The position numbers and the translations under genes were made by a program. A DNA stretch of 26,218 nt from an uncultured Burkholderiales bacterium (GTDB taxonomy: Bacteria > Pseudomonadota > Gammaproteobacteria > Burkholderiales > Burkholderiaceae_C), in assembly GCA_903856995.1 (NCBI GenBank), contig CAIODK010000095.1, positions 1 through 26,218 of the forward strand. Direction: 5' to 3'. The notes beneath the pieces are model-generated. The model did no database searches and had not been told where the DNA came from. It worked only from the letters and a program-made list of their open reading frames with translations. Shown piece by piece: positions 8,550-15,393 of this stretch. The first letter of the stretch is position 1. Each line of letters begins with the position of its first letter.

Positions 8550-8926
8550 ATAAAGCCTATCTCTGTGTGTTGATTGCAGGTTTGCTGCCCTACGCGGGAA
8601 CGATGGCCGCCAAGTGGGGGTTTAGCCGCTATGACAACCACAACCCCCGCCAATGGCTGGCAGAGCAAACAGGTTTTCGAGCGCGTGGCAATGCGGCGCA
8701 GGCCAACAGTTTTGAGGCCTTTCCGTTCTTTGCGGCTGGCGTGATCTTGGCCTCTTTGGCTCAGGTCGATGCGGCGCGTTTGGATATGTACGCCATGGTC
8801 TTTGTGGCCGCACGTGTGGGCTTTATCGCGAGCTATGTGGCCGATAAAGCGGCTTTACGTTCTATCTTTTGGTCGATCGGTTTGTTGAGTGTGGTGGGTT
8901 TGTTCGCCGCTGCTTTGGGGTTGTAA
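8546..8926 (+). CDS. MAPEG-family integral membrane protein
   Basis: A 126-residue membrane protein with four hydrophobic segments. The pattern NPRQWLAEQTGFRARGNAAQANSFEAFPFFAAG matches the MAPEG family (membrane-associated proteins in eicosanoid and glutathione metabolism), with the R-x-N-A-x-x-N-S-x-E-x-F core between spans 1 and 2. Bacterial members are thought to be trimeric, some with glutathione transferase or peroxidase activity, but most are uncharacterised. The start is the ATG inside the stop of the preceding gene (ATGA). An in-frame ATG at 8528 lies inside the previous coding region and is less likely. Confidence 0.85.
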   Translation: MNKAYLCVLIAGLLPYAGTMAAKWGFSRYDNHNPRQWLAEQTGFRARGNAAQANSFEAFPFFAAGVILASLAQVDAARLDMYAMVFVAARVGFIASYVADKAALRSIFWSIGLLSVVGLFAAALGL

Positions 8927-8989
8927 CCCTGTCATCCGATCTGCAGATTGCCGCGTTGTAGTACTACCTTGTCATAAAGTGAGTTCACC

Positions 8990-9952
8990 ATGAAACGCAT
9001 CTCCATCCTCTTAGCTTGTTTGTTGTCTGCCGTGTTGGCTGTGCCAGCACAAGCAAATGGTTTTGGCCATGGTCACGGTGGCGGCGGGCATGGTTATGGC
9101 GGCTATGGCGGACATCACGGTGGTTATGGCTACCGCGGTGGCTGGGGTAACAATTGGGTTGCCCCCGTTTTGGGCGCCGCGATTGTGGGTGGCGCAATTT
9201 ACGCAGCCAGCACACCTCGCTACGTCATGCCTCAACAAGTGGTGGTGCAGCAGCAATATGCGCCGCCTAGTCGGGTGGCGTATTTCTGCCCAACAGCACA
9301 GCAGTACTACCCCCAGGTGCCAAGTTGCCAAGTGCCTTGGCAGCGCCATGCGGTCGAGCAAGGTCTGACCGATAAAACCACGGTGCGCGTCAAAGTGCAC
9401 GGCGGCGTCATCACCCTCCAAGAAATGCCAGATGGCCAAGTGAGGGTCGATATGGGCGCGCCTGTGCTTGACTTACCCCAGGTGCCGTTTGCTGCTCGCT
9501 ACGCTGTGCCGGCGGGCGACGCCGCATGGCAACTCTCGCTCAGCAACGGCGACACCCCCAAGATTGGCGTGGTGTCCATGGGCAACCCGCACGCCGTGCA
9601 AGTGGTCGCCGATATCGACACCGCCCCCGTGCTGGCGCAGGGCCCCTTGATTGAAAACCATGTGGCCTTTCCCAAGCGCGTGAACGCGGGCTTCATGCAA
9701 GTGCTCAACCGTGGCGAAGTGCGTTTGCGTGTGTTTGAACGCGGCGCTGGCGAAACACTGGCCTGCGGCACAGGCGCTTGCGCTGCAGTGGTCACAGGTA
9801 TTCGTTGGGGTCTGCTCGACCCGCGCGTGACCGTGCACACCCGCGGCGGCACACTCCTCATTGAATGGCAAGGCGGCGACACCTCTGTGCACATGACAGG
9901 CCCTGCCACCACCGTTTTCAGCGGCGAAATTACTATCCCGGACACCCTATGA
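8990..9952 (+). CDS. Chimeric ORF: Gly-rich exported protein fused to C-terminal DapF
   Basis: A continuous 320-residue ORF joining two unrelated proteins. Residues 1-22 are a Sec signal peptide (cleavage likely after AQA). Residues 23-50 are Gly/His/Tyr-rich, then comes APVLGAAIVGGAIYAAS and the Cys-containing YFCPTAQQYYPQVPSCQVPW, which matches the C-terminal end of the paralogue at 8169. From about residue 121 (EQGLTDKTTVRVKV) the sequence is diaminopimelate epimerase: VDMGAPV, SMGNPHAV, RVFERGAGETLACGTGACAAVV with Cys259 (E. coli Cys217). The DapF N-terminus, including its GNDF motif and the first catalytic cysteine in GNGARC, is absent. The product cannot be a working epimerase and the signal peptide would send it out of the cytoplasm. 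The junction lies near 9338-9355. The ORF ends overlapping DUF484 by 4 bp. Confidence 0.85.
   Translation: MKRISILLACLLSAVLAVPAQANGFGHGHGGGGHGYGGYGGHHGGYGYRGGWGNNWVAPVLGAAIVGGAIYAASTPRYVMPQQVVVQQQYAPPSRVAYFCPTAQQYYPQVPSCQVPWQRHAVEQGLTDKTTVRVKVHGGVITLQEMPDGQVRVDMGAPVLDLPQVPFAARYAVPAGDAAWQLSLSNGDTPKIGVVSMGNPHAVQVVADIDTAPVLAQGPLIENHVAFPKRVNAGFMQVLNRGEVRLRVFERGAGETLACGTGACAAVVTGIRWGLLDPRVTVHTRGGTLLIEWQGGDTSVHMTGPATTVFSGEITIPDTL
9350..9952 (+). pseudogene. dapF: dapF, 5'-truncated remnant within the chimeric ORF
   Basis: The diaminopimelate epimerase part of the chimera, about 200 residues, equal to E. coli DapF from about residue 80 to the end. It keeps the second catalytic cysteine (ACGTGAC, nt 9764-9766) but lacks Cys73 and the N-terminal lobe, so the two-cysteine racemisation mechanism is impossible. 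Its place directly before DUF484 and xerC is the usual proteobacterial one, so this is the native locus rather than a transferred fragment. The boundary is placed from my memory of homologues and may be off by 10-20 bp. Confidence 0.75.
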
Positions 9953-10653
9953 CCCACTCAGCCATGAACCCCATCACCGAAGACGACATTGCCAATTTCT
10001 TGGTGAACACGCCAGACTTCTTTGAACGCCATGCCGAGCTGTTGGCTGCGGTGAAGTTGACCAGTCCTCACAGCCACCGTGCCGTTAGCTTGCAAGAACG
10101 TCAAGCTGAAATGATGCGCGAAAAAATCCGCGCGCTTGAGTTGCGCATGATGGACATGATGCGCCATGGCACAGAAAACGAAGTGCTGATTGAGCGCCAG
10201 CAACGCTGGGTCAAAACCTTGCTCATGACCACCAACGCCCGCGATTTACCCAACACCATCGCTGACCGCCTCCAACACGATTTCATGGTGCCGCAAGTGG
10301 CCATCAAGGTGTGGGGTGTGAACGAGTCCTTCAAGATCGAACCCTTCGCACAAAGTGTGATTGACCCGATCAAAGACTTCGCAGCCACCTTGGTCACACC
10401 GTATGTCGGCATCAACAACAACTTTGATGCCGTGCAGTGGCTGGACGATCCCGCAACCGTGCAATCGGTCGCCTTCATTGCGTTGCGCGAGACACAGCCA
10501 GAAGACACGCCTCAAACAGCGGTGCAACGCCCCGTGATTGGTTTGTTGGTGTTGGCCTCGCCCGACCCACAGCGCTATTACGAGGGCATGGGCACCACCA
10601 TCATCGAGCGCATGGGTGATTTGGCCAGCGCGGCGTTATCTCATCTTCGTTGA
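9949..10653 (+). CDS. DUF484 family protein (YigA-like)
   Basis: A 234-residue cytoplasmic protein of the DUF484 family, found between dapF and xerC in many proteobacteria. The N-terminal motif ITEDDIANFLVNTPDFFERHAELL (split here only by description) is the family hallmark; a short coiled coil follows (residues about 45-75, ERQAEMMREKIRALELRMMD). The rest is GAF-like, ending with RPVIGLLVLASPD and YYEGMGTTIIERMGDLASAAL. The molecular role is not established. The start is the ATG at 9949, overlapping the chimeric dapF stop (ATGA), so translation is probably coupled to the chimera. Confidence 0.9.
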   Translation: MTHSAMNPITEDDIANFLVNTPDFFERHAELLAAVKLTSPHSHRAVSLQERQAEMMREKIRALELRMMDMMRHGTENEVLIERQQRWVKTLLMTTNARDLPNTIADRLQHDFMVPQVAIKVWGVNESFKIEPFAQSVIDPIKDFAATLVTPYVGINNNFDAVQWLDDPATVQSVAFIALRETQPEDTPQTAVQRPVIGLLVLASPDPQRYYEGMGTTIIERMGDLASAALSHLR

Positions 10654-10685
10654 AGTCACCTGCGTTAAACACCACGGACACCACC

Positions 10686-11612
10686 ATGAGCTTGGTCGCC
10701 CGCTACCTCGACCACGTTCGCTATGAAAAGCGCTTGGCCGAGCGCACGCTGGCGCTCTACACCCTCGACCTGCAAAAACTCGCCGACTACGCAGCCCAAT
10801 CCAACGTGGCGCTGGAGGCGGTGCAAAACACACACATCCGACGTTGGGTGTCACAGATGCACAGCGGGGGCCGCAGCGGGCGCGGCATTGCGCTCATCCT
10901 CTCGGGCTGGCGAGGTTTTTATGTGTGGCTGGGTCGAGAGGGCTTGGTGACGAGCAACCCCGTCCAAGACGTGCGCGCCCCCAAAGCCCCTAAACCTTTG
11001 CCTAAGGCGCTCAGTGTGGACGAGGCCGTGCAGCTGGCTGAGTACCAAGCACCGCCTGATGTGACTGACCCGTGGCTTGAATGCCGCGATGCCGCCATCG
11101 TCGAGCTGCTGTACGGCTGCGGTTTGCGCGTCGGCGAGCTGGTGGGCCTCGACGTGCAAGCGGGGAAACAAGCCAAAGGTTGGATTGACTTTGAAGGCGG
11201 CGAAGCCCACGTGCTGGGCAAAGGTAGCAAACGTCGCAGCGTGCCCGTGGGTGGCAAAGCGCTAGAAGCCATGCAAGCTTGGGTAGCGGTGCGCGAGCAA
11301 GGCCTGACACCCGCCACGGCAGAGCAAGCGGCCATGTTCATCGGTCGCAACGGCACGCGCCTGACGGCACAAGCCATTTGGCAGCGTTTGCGCCAGCGCA
11401 GTTTGAAAGCGGGCTTGGCCACCCCCGTACATCCGCATATGCTGCGTCACTCGTTTGCCAGCCACCTGTTGCAGTCCAGCCAAGATTTGCGCGGTGTGCA
11501 AGAGCTACTGGGGCACGCCAACATCACCACCACGCAGGTCTACACGCGGCTGGACTTTCAGCACTTGGCGCAGGCGTATGACTCTGCGCATCCGAGGGCG
11601 CGCAAGAAGTAA
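10686..11612 (+). CDS. xerC: Tyrosine recombinase XerC
   Basis: A site-specific tyrosine recombinase that with XerD resolves chromosome dimers at dif during division. It has 308 residues from the ATG at 10686. The N-terminal SAM-like core-binding domain comes first (LVARYLDHVRYEKRLAERTL). The catalytic domain has all six expected residues: Arg148 (GCGLRVGEL), Lys179 (GKGSKRR), His251 and Arg254 (HMLRHSFASHLL), His277 (LLGHANITTTQ) and nucleophile Tyr286 (VYTRL). A TTG at 10650 overlapping the DUF484 stop would add 12 residues and is possible. Position after dapF-DUF484 supports XerC over XerD. There is a short insertion before the catalytic lysine (near residues 162-176) compared with E. coli XerD. 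Confidence 0.93.
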   Translation: MSLVARYLDHVRYEKRLAERTLALYTLDLQKLADYAAQSNVALEAVQNTHIRRWVSQMHSGGRSGRGIALILSGWRGFYVWLGREGLVTSNPVQDVRAPKAPKPLPKALSVDEAVQLAEYQAPPDVTDPWLECRDAAIVELLYGCGLRVGELVGLDVQAGKQAKGWIDFEGGEAHVLGKGSKRRSVPVGGKALEAMQAWVAVREQGLTPATAEQAAMFIGRNGTRLTAQAIWQRLRQRSLKAGLATPVHPHMLRHSFASHLLQSSQDLRGVQELLGHANITTTQVYTRLDFQHLAQAYDSAHPRARKK

Positions 11613-11625
11613 CGACAATGGTGGG

Positions 11626-12852
11626 ATGAAAATAATCAAGTTAAGAGAAGGCAAGGAGCGTTCCGCGCTGCGTCGCCACCCGTGGATTTTTGACGGGGCC
11701 ATTGCCAAAGGCAACGCAGACGCCGGTGAAACCGTCCGGATTGAAGCCAACGACGGCAAGTTTCTCGGTTGGGCTTCGTTCAGTCCGACCTCCAAAATTC
11801 GCGCACGCATCTGGAGTTTTGACGAAGGTCAACGCATTGACGCGTCGTTTTTCAAAGCCTCTATCGCCCGTGCCATTGCAGCGCGCAGCCGTTTTGATAT
11901 TCAAAGCAACGGCGTGCGGCTGATTCACGGCGAGTCCGACGGTTTGCCCGGCCTCATCGTCGACCGCTATGACGACATCTTGGTGGCCTCGTTTTTGTCC
12001 TGCGGCACTGAGCGCTGGAAAGATGTGATTGCCGATGAACTGCTGGCGCAAACAGGCCTGACCAAGCTCTACGAACGCTCAGACTCCAACGTGCGCAAGC
12101 TCGAAGGTTTGCCCGAAGTGACGGGCTGGCTGCGCGGCGAGGGTGCGACAGGCGTGGTGCTGCGTGAGCATGATTGGCAGTTGTCGATGGATGTGGCTGA
12201 GGGCCACAAGACAGGTTTTTATTTAGACCAACGCGACAGTCGCAAGAAGTTTTCTGATTACGCCAAGCGTTTGCAGTTCCAACGCGTGCTCAACTGCTAT
12301 AGCTACACCGGCGGTTTCACTGTGTCGGCGTTGGCGGGGGGTGCAGCGCATGTGACGTCCATCGACTCATCTGGTCCCGCGATTGAGCTGGCCAAAGCCA
12401 ACGTGGCGCTGAACGGTTTTGACGCCGCGCGCACCACCATGATGGATGCTGATGTGAACGCCTCGCTGCGCGAGTTCTACAAAGAAGGCCGCACGTTTGA
12501 CGCCATCGTGCTCGACCCACCCAAGTTTGCGCCGTCTGCCGCGCATGCCGACCGTGCGGCGCGCGCCTACAAAGACATCAACCGCTTGGCCTTCAAAATC
12601 TTGGAGCCAGGTGGCGTGCTGTTCACTTACAGCTGTTCGGGCGGCATCAGTGCGGATTTGTTCCACAAAATCGTGGCATCGGCGGGCATTGATGCGCCGT
12701 GTGATGGCTACATCAGTGAGCGCATGCAAGGCGCGCCCGACCACCCGATGACCCTGACTTTCCCTGAGGGCGAGTATTTGAAAGGTTTGGTGGTGGTGAA
12801 AGCGGCTGACTTGGTTGAGAAATACAACTCAGCCACAATATCTGCTGATTAA
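11626..12852 (+). CDS. rlmI: RlmI-like 23S rRNA m5C methyltransferase
   Basis: A 408-residue class I SAM-dependent RNA methyltransferase. The N-terminal PUA-like domain has LREGKERSALRRHPWIFDGAI, as in RlmI, which makes m5C1962 in 23S rRNA. An EEHD-type linker follows, then the Rossmann domain: VLNCYSYTGGFTVSA (SAM motif I), DPPKF with Asp297-Lys300 and TYSCSGG with Cys337, the likely catalytic cysteine. I chose the ATG at 11626 because the protein then begins MKIIKLREGKERS, matching the family; the ORF reads upstream into xerC. GACAAT at 11614-11619 might be a -10 box but there is no good -35. Assignment to RlmI rather than another member of the same COG1092 group is likely but not proven. 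Confidence 0.88.
   Translation: MKIIKLREGKERSALRRHPWIFDGAIAKGNADAGETVRIEANDGKFLGWASFSPTSKIRARIWSFDEGQRIDASFFKASIARAIAARSRFDIQSNGVRLIHGESDGLPGLIVDRYDDILVASFLSCGTERWKDVIADELLAQTGLTKLYERSDSNVRKLEGLPEVTGWLRGEGATGVVLREHDWQLSMDVAEGHKTGFYLDQRDSRKKFSDYAKRLQFQRVLNCYSYTGGFTVSALAGGAAHVTSIDSSGPAIELAKANVALNGFDAARTTMMDADVNASLREFYKEGRTFDAIVLDPPKFAPSAAHADRAARAYKDINRLAFKILEPGGVLFTYSCSGGISADLFHKIVASAGIDAPCDGYISERMQGAPDHPMTLTFPEGEYLKGLVVVKAADLVEKYNSATISAD
12811..12839 (+). promoter_or_regulatory. Candidate promoter for the COG0523 GTPase gene
   Basis: TTGGTT (12811-12816) and CACAAT (12834-12839) are 17 bp apart, within the last codons of rlmI and 37 bp before the GTPase start. Both boxes are imperfect. No Zur-box-like palindrome is visible in the short gap. 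Confidence 0.3.
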
Positions 12853-12876
12853 GTCAATTTTTAACAAGGTTCTCTC

Positions 12877-13992
12877 ATGTTGATCCCCGCCACTATCCTG
12901 ACCGGCTTTCTCGGCTCGGGCAAAACCACGTTGCTCAAGCGTGTGTTGACCGAGGCTCATGGGCAAAAGATTGCCATCATCGAAAACGAGTTCGGCGAAG
13001 AAAACATCGACAACGAGATCTTGGTGTCCGACACCAACGAACAAATCATCCAGATGAACAACGGCTGTGTGTGCTGCACCATCCGTGAAGATTTACGCAC
13101 CACGTTGCAGTTGTTAGCCGCCAAAAAACGCAAAGGTTTGCTCCACTTTGACCGCGTCGTGATCGAGACGACGGGTTTGGCCGACCCAGGCCCTGTGGCA
13201 CAAACGTTCTTCATGGACGATGAAATTGCCGAGAGCTTCTTGCTCGACTCCATCTTGACCTTGGTCGACGCCAAACACGCCGCCCAACAGCTCAACGACC
13301 GCCAAGAGGCGCGCCGCCAAGTGGGATTTGCAGACCAAATTTTCATCAGCAAAGCTGACTTGGTGTCGCCCGCTGAGTTGGACGCTTTGCAGCACCGCTT
13401 GAAGCACATGAACCCCCGCGCGCCGCAAAAAGTGGTGCATTTCGGTGAGGTGAGCTTGTCGGAGGTGTTTGATTTGCGCGGTTTCAACCTGAACGCCAAA
13501 CTGGATATTGACCCAGACTTCTTGGCTGACGACGGCCACCATCACCATGATGGCGAGGCATGTGATCACCCCTCACACAAGCACGAACACGCGGAACACG
13601 GTCATGACCACGTCCATGGTGAGCACTGCGACCACCCATCCCATGCCCGTGAACTCGTGCACGACCATGGTCACGGCCACCATCACCACCATGACGATGA
13701 TGTCAAGAGCTTTGTCTACAAGTCCACGCGCCCTTTTGACCCCGCCAAGCTGGAAGATTTCTTGGGTGCCATCGTCAATATCTATGGCCCCAAGATGCTG
13801 CGTTACAAAGGTGTTTTAAATATGAAGGGCACCGATAAAAAGGTGATTTTCCAAGGCGTGCACCAGTTGATGGGCAGCGATTTGGGCCCCGATTGGGCTG
13901 AAGGCGAAGAGCGCATCAGCAAGATGGTGTTCATTGGAATTGACTTGCCCAAAGATATCTTGGTGCAAGGACTTGACCATTCTTTGGTTTGA
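12877..13992 (+). CDS. COG0523 (CobW/ZNG1-type) GTPase, putative metallochaperone
   Basis: A 371-residue G3E-family P-loop GTPase. The Walker A motif is GFLGSGKTT (Lys16) at residues 10-18, and the hallmark CxCC motif is Cys64-Val-Cys66-Cys67 in NNGCVCCTI. ETTGLADPG and the guanine-binding SKAD motif follow. Residues about 218-275 form a His-rich loop with about 23 His in under 60 residues, including the hexapeptide CDHPSH twice. The CobW C-terminal domain comes last. Members deliver zinc, cobalt or other metals to client proteins using GTP; the His-rich loop suggests zinc or nickel/cobalt binding. No cobalamin gene is nearby, so cobW itself is not implied. The start is ATG at 12877 after AACAAGG. 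The next gene is dksA. Confidence 0.92.
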   Translation: MLIPATILTGFLGSGKTTLLKRVLTEAHGQKIAIIENEFGEENIDNEILVSDTNEQIIQMNNGCVCCTIREDLRTTLQLLAAKKRKGLLHFDRVVIETTGLADPGPVAQTFFMDDEIAESFLLDSILTLVDAKHAAQQLNDRQEARRQVGFADQIFISKADLVSPAELDALQHRLKHMNPRAPQKVVHFGEVSLSEVFDLRGFNLNAKLDIDPDFLADDGHHHHDGEACDHPSHKHEHAEHGHDHVHGEHCDHPSHARELVHDHGHGHHHHHDDDVKSFVYKSTRPFDPAKLEDFLGAIVNIYGPKMLRYKGVLNMKGTDKKVIFQGVHQLMGSDLGPDWAEGEERISKMVFIGIDLPKDILVQGLDHSLV

Positions 13993-14041
13993 TAAATTAT
14001 GTTAGCCCTCACTAGTTTTATGAAGCCTTGGGGTTTCTGGC

Positions 14042-14047
14042 TACAAT
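14042..14047 (+). promoter_or_regulatory. Candidate -10 box for dksA, in the 13993-14139 gap
   Basis: TACAAT in the 147-bp gap before dksA. The matching -35 position holds TTATGA (14018-14023, 18-bp spacer), a poor match. If used, the 5' leader is about 85 nt. A clear Shine-Dalgarno sequence GAGGAG at 14127-14132 lies 7 nt before the GTG start. Nothing else stands out in the gap. Confidence 0.35.
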
Positions 14048-14139
14048 CCCGCGCGCCAGACCCAAGCCTTGATGTTTCGTTGATTGACGAGCCATTAACC
14101 AGCACACCCGTGCGGCCTGGGGCAGCGAGGAGACTCACA

Positions 14140-15279
14140 GTGAACGCTAAAACTAAGAAAACCGCTTCTAAGAAGCCTGTTCCCGTTAAAAAAGTGGTCA
14201 AAACAGCCGCAGCGCCCAAAGCCGTTGCAAACAAGGCTGTGAAAAAACCTGTCGCTGCAAAGCCTGTGGCCGCTAAAAAGACCCCCGCTAAACCCGTTGC
14301 GGCGCCCAAAGCCGTGGCTAAAAAGCCCGCTGTGAAAGCGCCAGTCAAGGCGACTAAAGCGCCAGTCAAGGCGACTAAGGCCCCGGTCAAGACGGTCAAG
14401 GCCCCAGTCAAAGCCGCCAAAGCCCCAGCCAAGGTTGTCAAAGCGCCTGCTAAGGTGGTGGCCAAAGCCCCAGTCAAAGCTGTCAAAGCACCTGTTGCCA
14501 AGGCCGTTACAAAAGCCCTGGTCAAAGCCGCCAAAGCTCCGGCCAAGGTTGTCAAAGCGCCCGTCAAGGTCGTGAAAAAGACCGCCGCCAAGGCCGCGGC
14601 TAAAAAACCTGCCAAGGCTGTTGCCGCACCTGCACCCATCGTGCATGTGGTGCCGATCATCCCTGGTTACACCCCTGTGGTGCACAAGAAAAATTCCAGA
14701 GCTGCCAAGATGGCGGCTTTGGTCCCACCCCCGCCAGCTCAAGTGGTTGCGTCCAACGCAGCTAAGAACAGCTTTATGCCCATGACGGCACCCTCTGCTC
14801 CAACTATTGTTCCTGTGATACCTAAAAAAGACGCCAAACTCGCTAATAACTGGAAGACCAAGACGGCCGACCAAATGACCGATTCAGAAATCGTTGCCAT
14901 GCCCGACGATGCGTACATGAATGACATCCAGATGGCATTCTTCAGACTCAAGCTCGTTAAGTTGAAAAATGAAGTGCTGGCGAACGCCAGCGAAACCACC
15001 GAACACATGCGTGAAGACACCGTGGTGGTGCCTGATCCGGCTGATCGTGCAACGATTGAAGAAGAACACGCCTTGGAATTGCGCACGCGTGACCGCGAAC
15101 GCAAGTTGCTCAAGAAGATTGAGCAATCGATCCACCGCATCGACAGCGGCGACTACGGCTATTGCGACGAAACCGGTGAAGCCATCGGTGTGGGGCGTTT
15201 GTTGGCCCGTCCAACGGCCAGTTTGTCGCTCGAAGCGCAAGAACGTCGCGAAATCAAACAGCGCATGTTTGGGGATTGA
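14140..15279 (+). CDS. dksA: DksA-type RNA polymerase-binding regulator with histone-H1-like N-terminal tail
   Basis: A 379-residue protein. The last about 130 residues are DksA, which enters the RNA polymerase secondary channel and with ppGpp controls stringent-response promoters. PDDAYMNDIQMAFFR begins the core; the coiled-coil tip has DPADRA (Asp299, Asp302, Ala304), the DxxDxA motif needed for activity. The zinc finger is degenerate: Cys342-x2-Thr-x17-Ser-x2-Ala, one cysteine instead of four. The first about 230 residues are Lys/Ala/Pro/Val-rich with KAPVKAT-like repeats, like histone H1 tails or AlgP, and should bind DNA or RNA by charge. E. coli DksA has only 151 residues. The GTG start is chosen for its GAGGAG site; an ATG at 13999 has none. 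It follows a COG0523 GTPase and ends in a strong terminator. Confidence 0.87.
   Translation: MNAKTKKTASKKPVPVKKVVKTAAAPKAVANKAVKKPVAAKPVAAKKTPAKPVAAPKAVAKKPAVKAPVKATKAPVKATKAPVKTVKAPVKAAKAPAKVVKAPAKVVAKAPVKAVKAPVAKAVTKALVKAAKAPAKVVKAPVKVVKKTAAKAAAKKPAKAVAAPAPIVHVVPIIPGYTPVVHKKNSRAAKMAALVPPPPAQVVASNAAKNSFMPMTAPSAPTIVPVIPKKDAKLANNWKTKTADQMTDSEIVAMPDDAYMNDIQMAFFRLKLVKLKNEVLANASETTEHMREDTVVVPDPADRATIEEEHALELRTRDRERKLLKKIEQSIHRIDSGDYGYCDETGEAIGVGRLLARPTASLSLEAQERREIKQRMFGD
14335..14580 (+). repeat. Degenerate 21-bp coding repeats (KAPVKAT-like heptads)
   Basis: About eleven tandem copies of a 7-residue unit of the form KAPxKxx within the dksA N-terminal tail. The first two (from 14335 and 14356) are nearly identical at the DNA level, sharing GCGCCAGTCAAGGCGACTAA; later copies drift in codons and sometimes gain a residue (AKAPVKAV, KAPVAKAV). 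The pattern suggests slippage or recombination between repeats, so copy number may vary among strains. Confidence 0.85.
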
Positions 15280-15301
15280 TGGCCAAAGTGCCAAAAATCT
15301 G

Positions 15302-15332
15302 AAAAAAGCAGGCCCCCTGGCCTGCTTTTTTT
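15302..15332 (+). terminator. Rho-independent terminator of dksA
   Basis: The stem AGCAGGCC (15307-15314) and GGCCTGCT (15319-15326) has a 4-nt CCCT loop, with an A-run before and a T-run (15326-15332) after. It lies 23 bp past the dksA stop. It separates the dksA unit from the mraZ control region. Confidence 0.9.
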
Positions 15333-15393
15333 ATGTCTGCACATCTTCATAAGCCACTTTTAGTGCCCTTGCTAAGTGCTTCATTTATAACGA

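Noticed and set aside
9865..9948. An upstream start for DUF484 overlapping dapF by 84 bp
   Set aside because: The added residues are Arg/His-rich out-of-frame dapF sequence; the ATG at 9949 gives the family N-terminus and the usual ATGA overlap.
11455..11625. An upstream start for rlmI inside xerC
   Set aside because: The translation is out-of-frame xerC sequence; RlmI similarity begins at 11626.
13999..14139. An ATG-started extension of dksA adding 47 residues
   Set aside because: It has no ribosome-binding site and spans the candidate promoter; the GTG at 14140 has GAGGAG at the right distance and the composition changes there to the Lys/Ala tail.
13803..14874. Long minus-strand frames opposite the dksA tail with Ala/Leu/Gly/Thr-rich or Gly/Phe/Arg-rich translations
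   Set aside because: They are antisense readings of the repetitive KAPVK-coding DNA; the plus strand has a ribosome-binding site, a DksA domain and a terminator.
15362..15379. Two more AGTGC words upstream of the mraZ promoter
   Set aside because: They are 13 bp apart and not in phase with the four-repeat array, so they are probably chance.
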